Shown: positions 61,412 through 64,000 of the stretch, in pieces
Numbering within the stretch: the stretch's first letter is position 1
Layout: each line of letters opens with the position of its first letter
Program-made: the position numbers and the translations under genes
Notes under the pieces: model-generated
What the model was told of the DNA's origin: nothing
The model's input: only the letters and a program-made list of their open reading frames with translations
Database searches by the model: none
Source: Saitoella complicata NRRL Y-17804
Lineage: Eukaryota > Ascomycota > Saitoellomycetes > Saitoellales > Saitoellaceae
NCBI RefSeq assembly: GCF_001661265.1
Contig: NW_017567001.1
Span: 248,001-312,000, forward strand
DNA length: 64,000 nt
Direction: 5' to 3'

Positions 61412-61625
61412 GCGGAACGGCTGTCAAGGACAAGCTCAGGGGAGATATGATGTTTGTGGTAGAGGTTGTCATTCAGTGTCAAACCGCAAAAGGAAGGGGC
61501 AAACTGACGAGCGGCGGAGAGCTCGCGGCCGCCGATGTTCGGCGGCACGCACAAACCCAGAAGGAGAAGAACCTGGTCCGATGAGCGCAAGATACCCGCG
61601 TAGATAATGTACTCCTGAAAGAATT

Positions 61626-62931
61626 TCATTCACTCATAACCTTAACCAACTCCTTAGCATGCTCCAGCGCCTCACCCTCCCCCATCCCCCTCCCCAAACT
61701 CCAAACCGCAAACTCCGCAACCCCCCTCACCATCCCCTCCCACCCTCCCGCATTCCACATCGTAATCGCCAAATCACTCGCATGTAGCCCAACCAATGCG
61801 TATGCCGGCGGGTATATCAGCAGGTAATACGCCAGGACGTAAAGACCGTATGATGCGGATTCGGACCAATTGGCGGAGGTGCGGAGGGAACTTGAGCGGG
61901 ATGTGGCGAGGGAGAGGACGGAGATGTTGAGGAATATTGGTGGGATATTGAGGGTGGTGAAGACCTTCTGGCGTGCTTGTATGATGTTGTCTGGATCAGT
62001 ACCCAAGACCAGGAGGATTTGTTCCGATATCGAGGATCGGAAGATGGCGTTCAGTGCCTCTTCCGCATTAACATCGATCTCATCCGCCGTCTTCCTCCCC
62101 TGTCTCGATGTCTCGAACCATCCACCTCCGGTACACGCTTCACAGGTACACTTGAACGCATACTGATCCTCCAGCGCTTTCCGCCTCCTCTTCAGCGGTA
62201 CGATAGGGTCGCAGTAATTGATACACAACTCATCTCCCTCTTTCAACTCAACGAGTGTCTTTACCATCATCTGGGGTCCACGGAACGAAACGCCGCAGTT
62301 TGGGTAACAGGAATGGTTCAGGTGGCGGCTTGCCAGTGGGTAGACGCCGGAGCCGATGTCGAAGAGTCGGCCATCTGTGACGGTGAATGAATTCCGCAAG
62401 TTCTTTGCTTGGATGGTTATAAGGTCTGCTTCGGACCAGTGTGGCAGGATAGCATGGATGATCTTGGCGTTGTGCTCGAACTGTACTTGATGAATCGGGC
62501 TCAACATGTCCTGCGCGGCGATGAGCTCGTCAAAGGTTTCAGCCAGAGGTCCGCCTTGCTTCAATGCCAGCGCTAGCCGTAAAAGTAGTTTCAGATCTGA
62601 CGGAAAATCTGGTCGCTGTTTCTTGCACCAGTGCTTGTGCATACCCTTCGTCCAAGACTCTGCCTGACCTTCTATCGTCCATTAGCTCAGTCCAACGACA
62701 ATGGAAAGCTAACTCACATTCTGCGCTGCAATACCTCACTTGCTTACACCTCGAACACCTCAGCGACCCCTCCCCAAATAACAGACAATTCTCGCATACG
62801 GATTCCTCCGCGTTGACCACCGTGACCAACGGATGGAAAACAAATTCCGTCCCTGCTGGGATTTTCCTGGTCGCTACCGCTTTACTCCGTTTCCTCTCAT
62901 CCGGGATCAGTTGATAAAGCGCCGAGACCAT
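61626..62931 (-). CDS. SET-MYND (SMYD-type) protein methyltransferase
   Basis: Two exons (62931-62718 and 62668-61626), 49-nt intron; 418 residues from MVSALYQLIPDERKRSKAV, the first ATG in frame. Split SET domain: the N-part has KAVATRKIPAGTEF; a MYND zinc finger follows (VCENCLLF, RCSRCKQVRYCSAEC) and is completed by QAESWTKGMHKHWC across the junction. The SET core has ASRHLNHSCYPNCGVSF (NHSC) and EGDELCINYCDP (GEELxxxY), with a post-SET Cys cluster (FKCTCEACTG). Substrate unknown; fungal relatives are Set5/Set6-like. All zinc and S-adenosylmethionine-binding residues are present. Confidence 0.88.
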
Positions 62932-63359
62932 GTATTGTATAAGTTTTCCAAGTTTTGGGACATGGAATTTAAGGTGCGGCGCTCGCAGCGGCGATGCAGG
63001 TCGCACCCGGGCCCCGCGGCCGTGTGAGGACGCTCGGGGCCGCCCAAATGTGAAGATTATCACGAGCCTCTGTCGTACTTATAATTCAGATCTCTCGTCA
63101 AAAGGACCTTGATCATGTCCTTCAACGTGATGTCACCCGGAGATTTACGTGAGCTGCACGCTCGGACCTCCCCGAGCGCGTCGCGTAAGTACGTCGTCCC
63201 GTTCACCTATCTAACAGTCTCTACCAGCTGATACCGAATATCGAACCATGCCGCCAAAACGATCAAGTCAACAGGCTCGAGACGTATCAAAACGCCAACG
63301 CGTCGCCGCTCCTGAGCCTGGACAATGGACGTTACCGGCGCAATCCGGATCACAGCAGG

Positions 63360-64000
63360 ATGAGCCCAGGCCCCACCCAATGCATGCTCTGCCACTGGAT
63401 CCACCTCTACCGCCAGAACCACATGCGCACATTGCACAATGGGGAGTTTAAGGGAATCCGTCACAGCAGCCCGCTCGTCGAGGACGCGCTGCACAGGTGG
63501 CATCGACTGAGCAAAGATATTTCGCTCGCAGGGGTGGAGGGCGCTCAGAAGGTTTGGGATTACCTGGATGGGTTGTCGGAAAGGCAGGTAAAGTTATGCC
63601 TAGTAGACGCTCTGATGGATCACCCGGAACAGAGAAAGCTTGTCGATCTTTTCCATCTGGAGAACGCCAAGAAAGCCGCAGTCAAAGAACGCAAGGCCTT
63701 GATCAGGTTCAAGTCGTGCTCAAGTCGTCTTTACGAGATTGTAAAGTTGGTGCACCTCTGCCTCGGGGATAGAATTGATCTTCCTTCCGGCGTCGACCCA
63801 ATTGAGCGCCTCAAGGAATGGGTGCACAAAGCTATCAAGAAACATATCCTGAGTAACCTGGATCGGGACAGTACCCTGAAGACCAAGATCAAAGCTATGA
63901 TAGCTCTCACGGAAATAGCGACTCTAATCACGTGGCGACAATTCCCTGAACCCCACGCAACCCGGATCTACAGGAATATGGCCGATATTGTGGGACCAGC
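63360..64000 (+). CDS. unknown protein, 3' end beyond window, 5' end uncertain
   Basis: One frame stays open from at least 63188 to the window end. The first ATG in it is 63360 (MSPGPTQCMLCHWIHLYRQN), giving 213 codons and no stop before 64000. The composition from about 63440 on is convincingly protein-like and helical (WHRLSKDISLAGVEGAQKVW, DYLDGLSERQVKLCL, VDALMDHPEQRKLVDLFHLE, KEWVHKAIKKHILSNLDRDS). No family recognised. A possible upstream exon begins at 63114 (MSFNVMSPGDLRELHART, donor GTAAGT at 63184) but its phase feeds a different frame that stops at 63451, so it may be a separate small product or a mis-splice guess. Confidence 0.5.
   Translation, partial: MSPGPTQCMLCHWIHLYRQNHMRTLHNGEFKGIRHSSPLVEDALHRWHRLSKDISLAGVEGAQKVWDYLDGLSERQVKLCLVDALMDHPEQRKLVDLFHLENAKKAAVKERKALIRFKSCSSRLYEIVKLVHLCLGDRIDLPSGVDPIERLKEWVHKAIKKHILSNLDRDSTLKTKIKAMIALTEIATLITWRQFPEPHATRIYRNMADIVGP

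Noticed and set aside
63497-63772. Alternative 91-codon frame at the right edge
   Set aside because: Gly/Arg/Ser-rich; the overlapping frame that runs to 64000 is far more protein-like.
1-64000. CRISPR array, rRNA, retroelement or large transposon
   Set aside because: No regularly spaced repeats, rRNA-like sequence, reverse transcriptase, integrase or transposase motifs were seen on either strand.

Overview
The window looks like a gene-dense stretch of a filamentous ascomycete (Pezizomycotina) nuclear genome. Introns are short (about 49-67 nt), with GT-AG ends and CTAAC/CTGAC-like branch sites. Many long genes (SWR1, BLM10, an UNC13 homologue) have no intron. The window carries a fungal phytochrome, a C2H2 plus Fungal_trans regulator and fungal forms of CLP1, SPO7, TEN1 and UTP14. 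There is no CRISPR array, no bacterial-style operon and no virus-like element. About 30 protein genes and one partial tRNA gene are supported. Spliced models were assembled by eye from frame, splice signals and family motifs; they are predictions without transcript data.

Layout. 1-2.2 kb: the 5' half of a probably intron-bearing tRNA-Leu(AAG), a glutathione S-transferase, a small acidic unknown protein and the telomere protein Ten1. 2.6-12.4 kb, the accessory-looking part: a zinc-finger regulator, an aldo-keto reductase, an NCS1 nucleobase-type permease with GATA sites, an imperfect inverted repeat in a 1.1 kb gap, a 2-oxoglutarate/Fe(II) dioxygenase and a branched-chain aminotransferase. 12.6-24 kb: nucleoporin NSP1, mitochondrial ribosomal protein uS2m, a universal-stress-domain protein and the proteasome activator BLM10. 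24-31 kb: a phytochrome hybrid histidine kinase, a DUF427 protein and PWP1. 31-45 kb: UTP14 (head to head with PWP1), an unknown six-exon gene, CLP1 head to head with a membrane SDR, a Scn1/TatD hydrolase, a DUF4112-like protein, SPO7 and two unknown genes. 45-56 kb: a coiled-coil unknown, a Ser/Thr/Ala-rich secreted protein, an Rtc3/SBDS-domain protein and SWR1. 56-64 kb: complex I subunit NDUFB8, an UNC13-like protein, the 64-residue SLO1/SCOC protein (three small exons), a SET-MYND protein and an unknown gene cut by the window edge.

How the genes fit together. Most are independent housekeeping genes in divergent or convergent pairs. PWP1 and UTP14 both act in ribosome assembly and share a short promoter region. 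CLP1 and the SDR share only 66 bp between start codons. The regulator-reductase-permease-dioxygenase-aminotransferase run is the only part that could be a functional cluster, and that is inference. Perfect TGACGTCA sites lie upstream of the small acidic gene, the RTC3-like gene and SLO1, which may link them to stress signalling through ATF/CREB-type factors.

Most notable observations: a tandemly repeated acidic module in Swr1 just before the ATPase, a 4-nt first exon in NSP1, a possible second (mitochondrial) start for the aldo-keto reductase, a YFA instead of YYA tail in BLM10, and the inverted repeat at about 9.2-9.4 kb.
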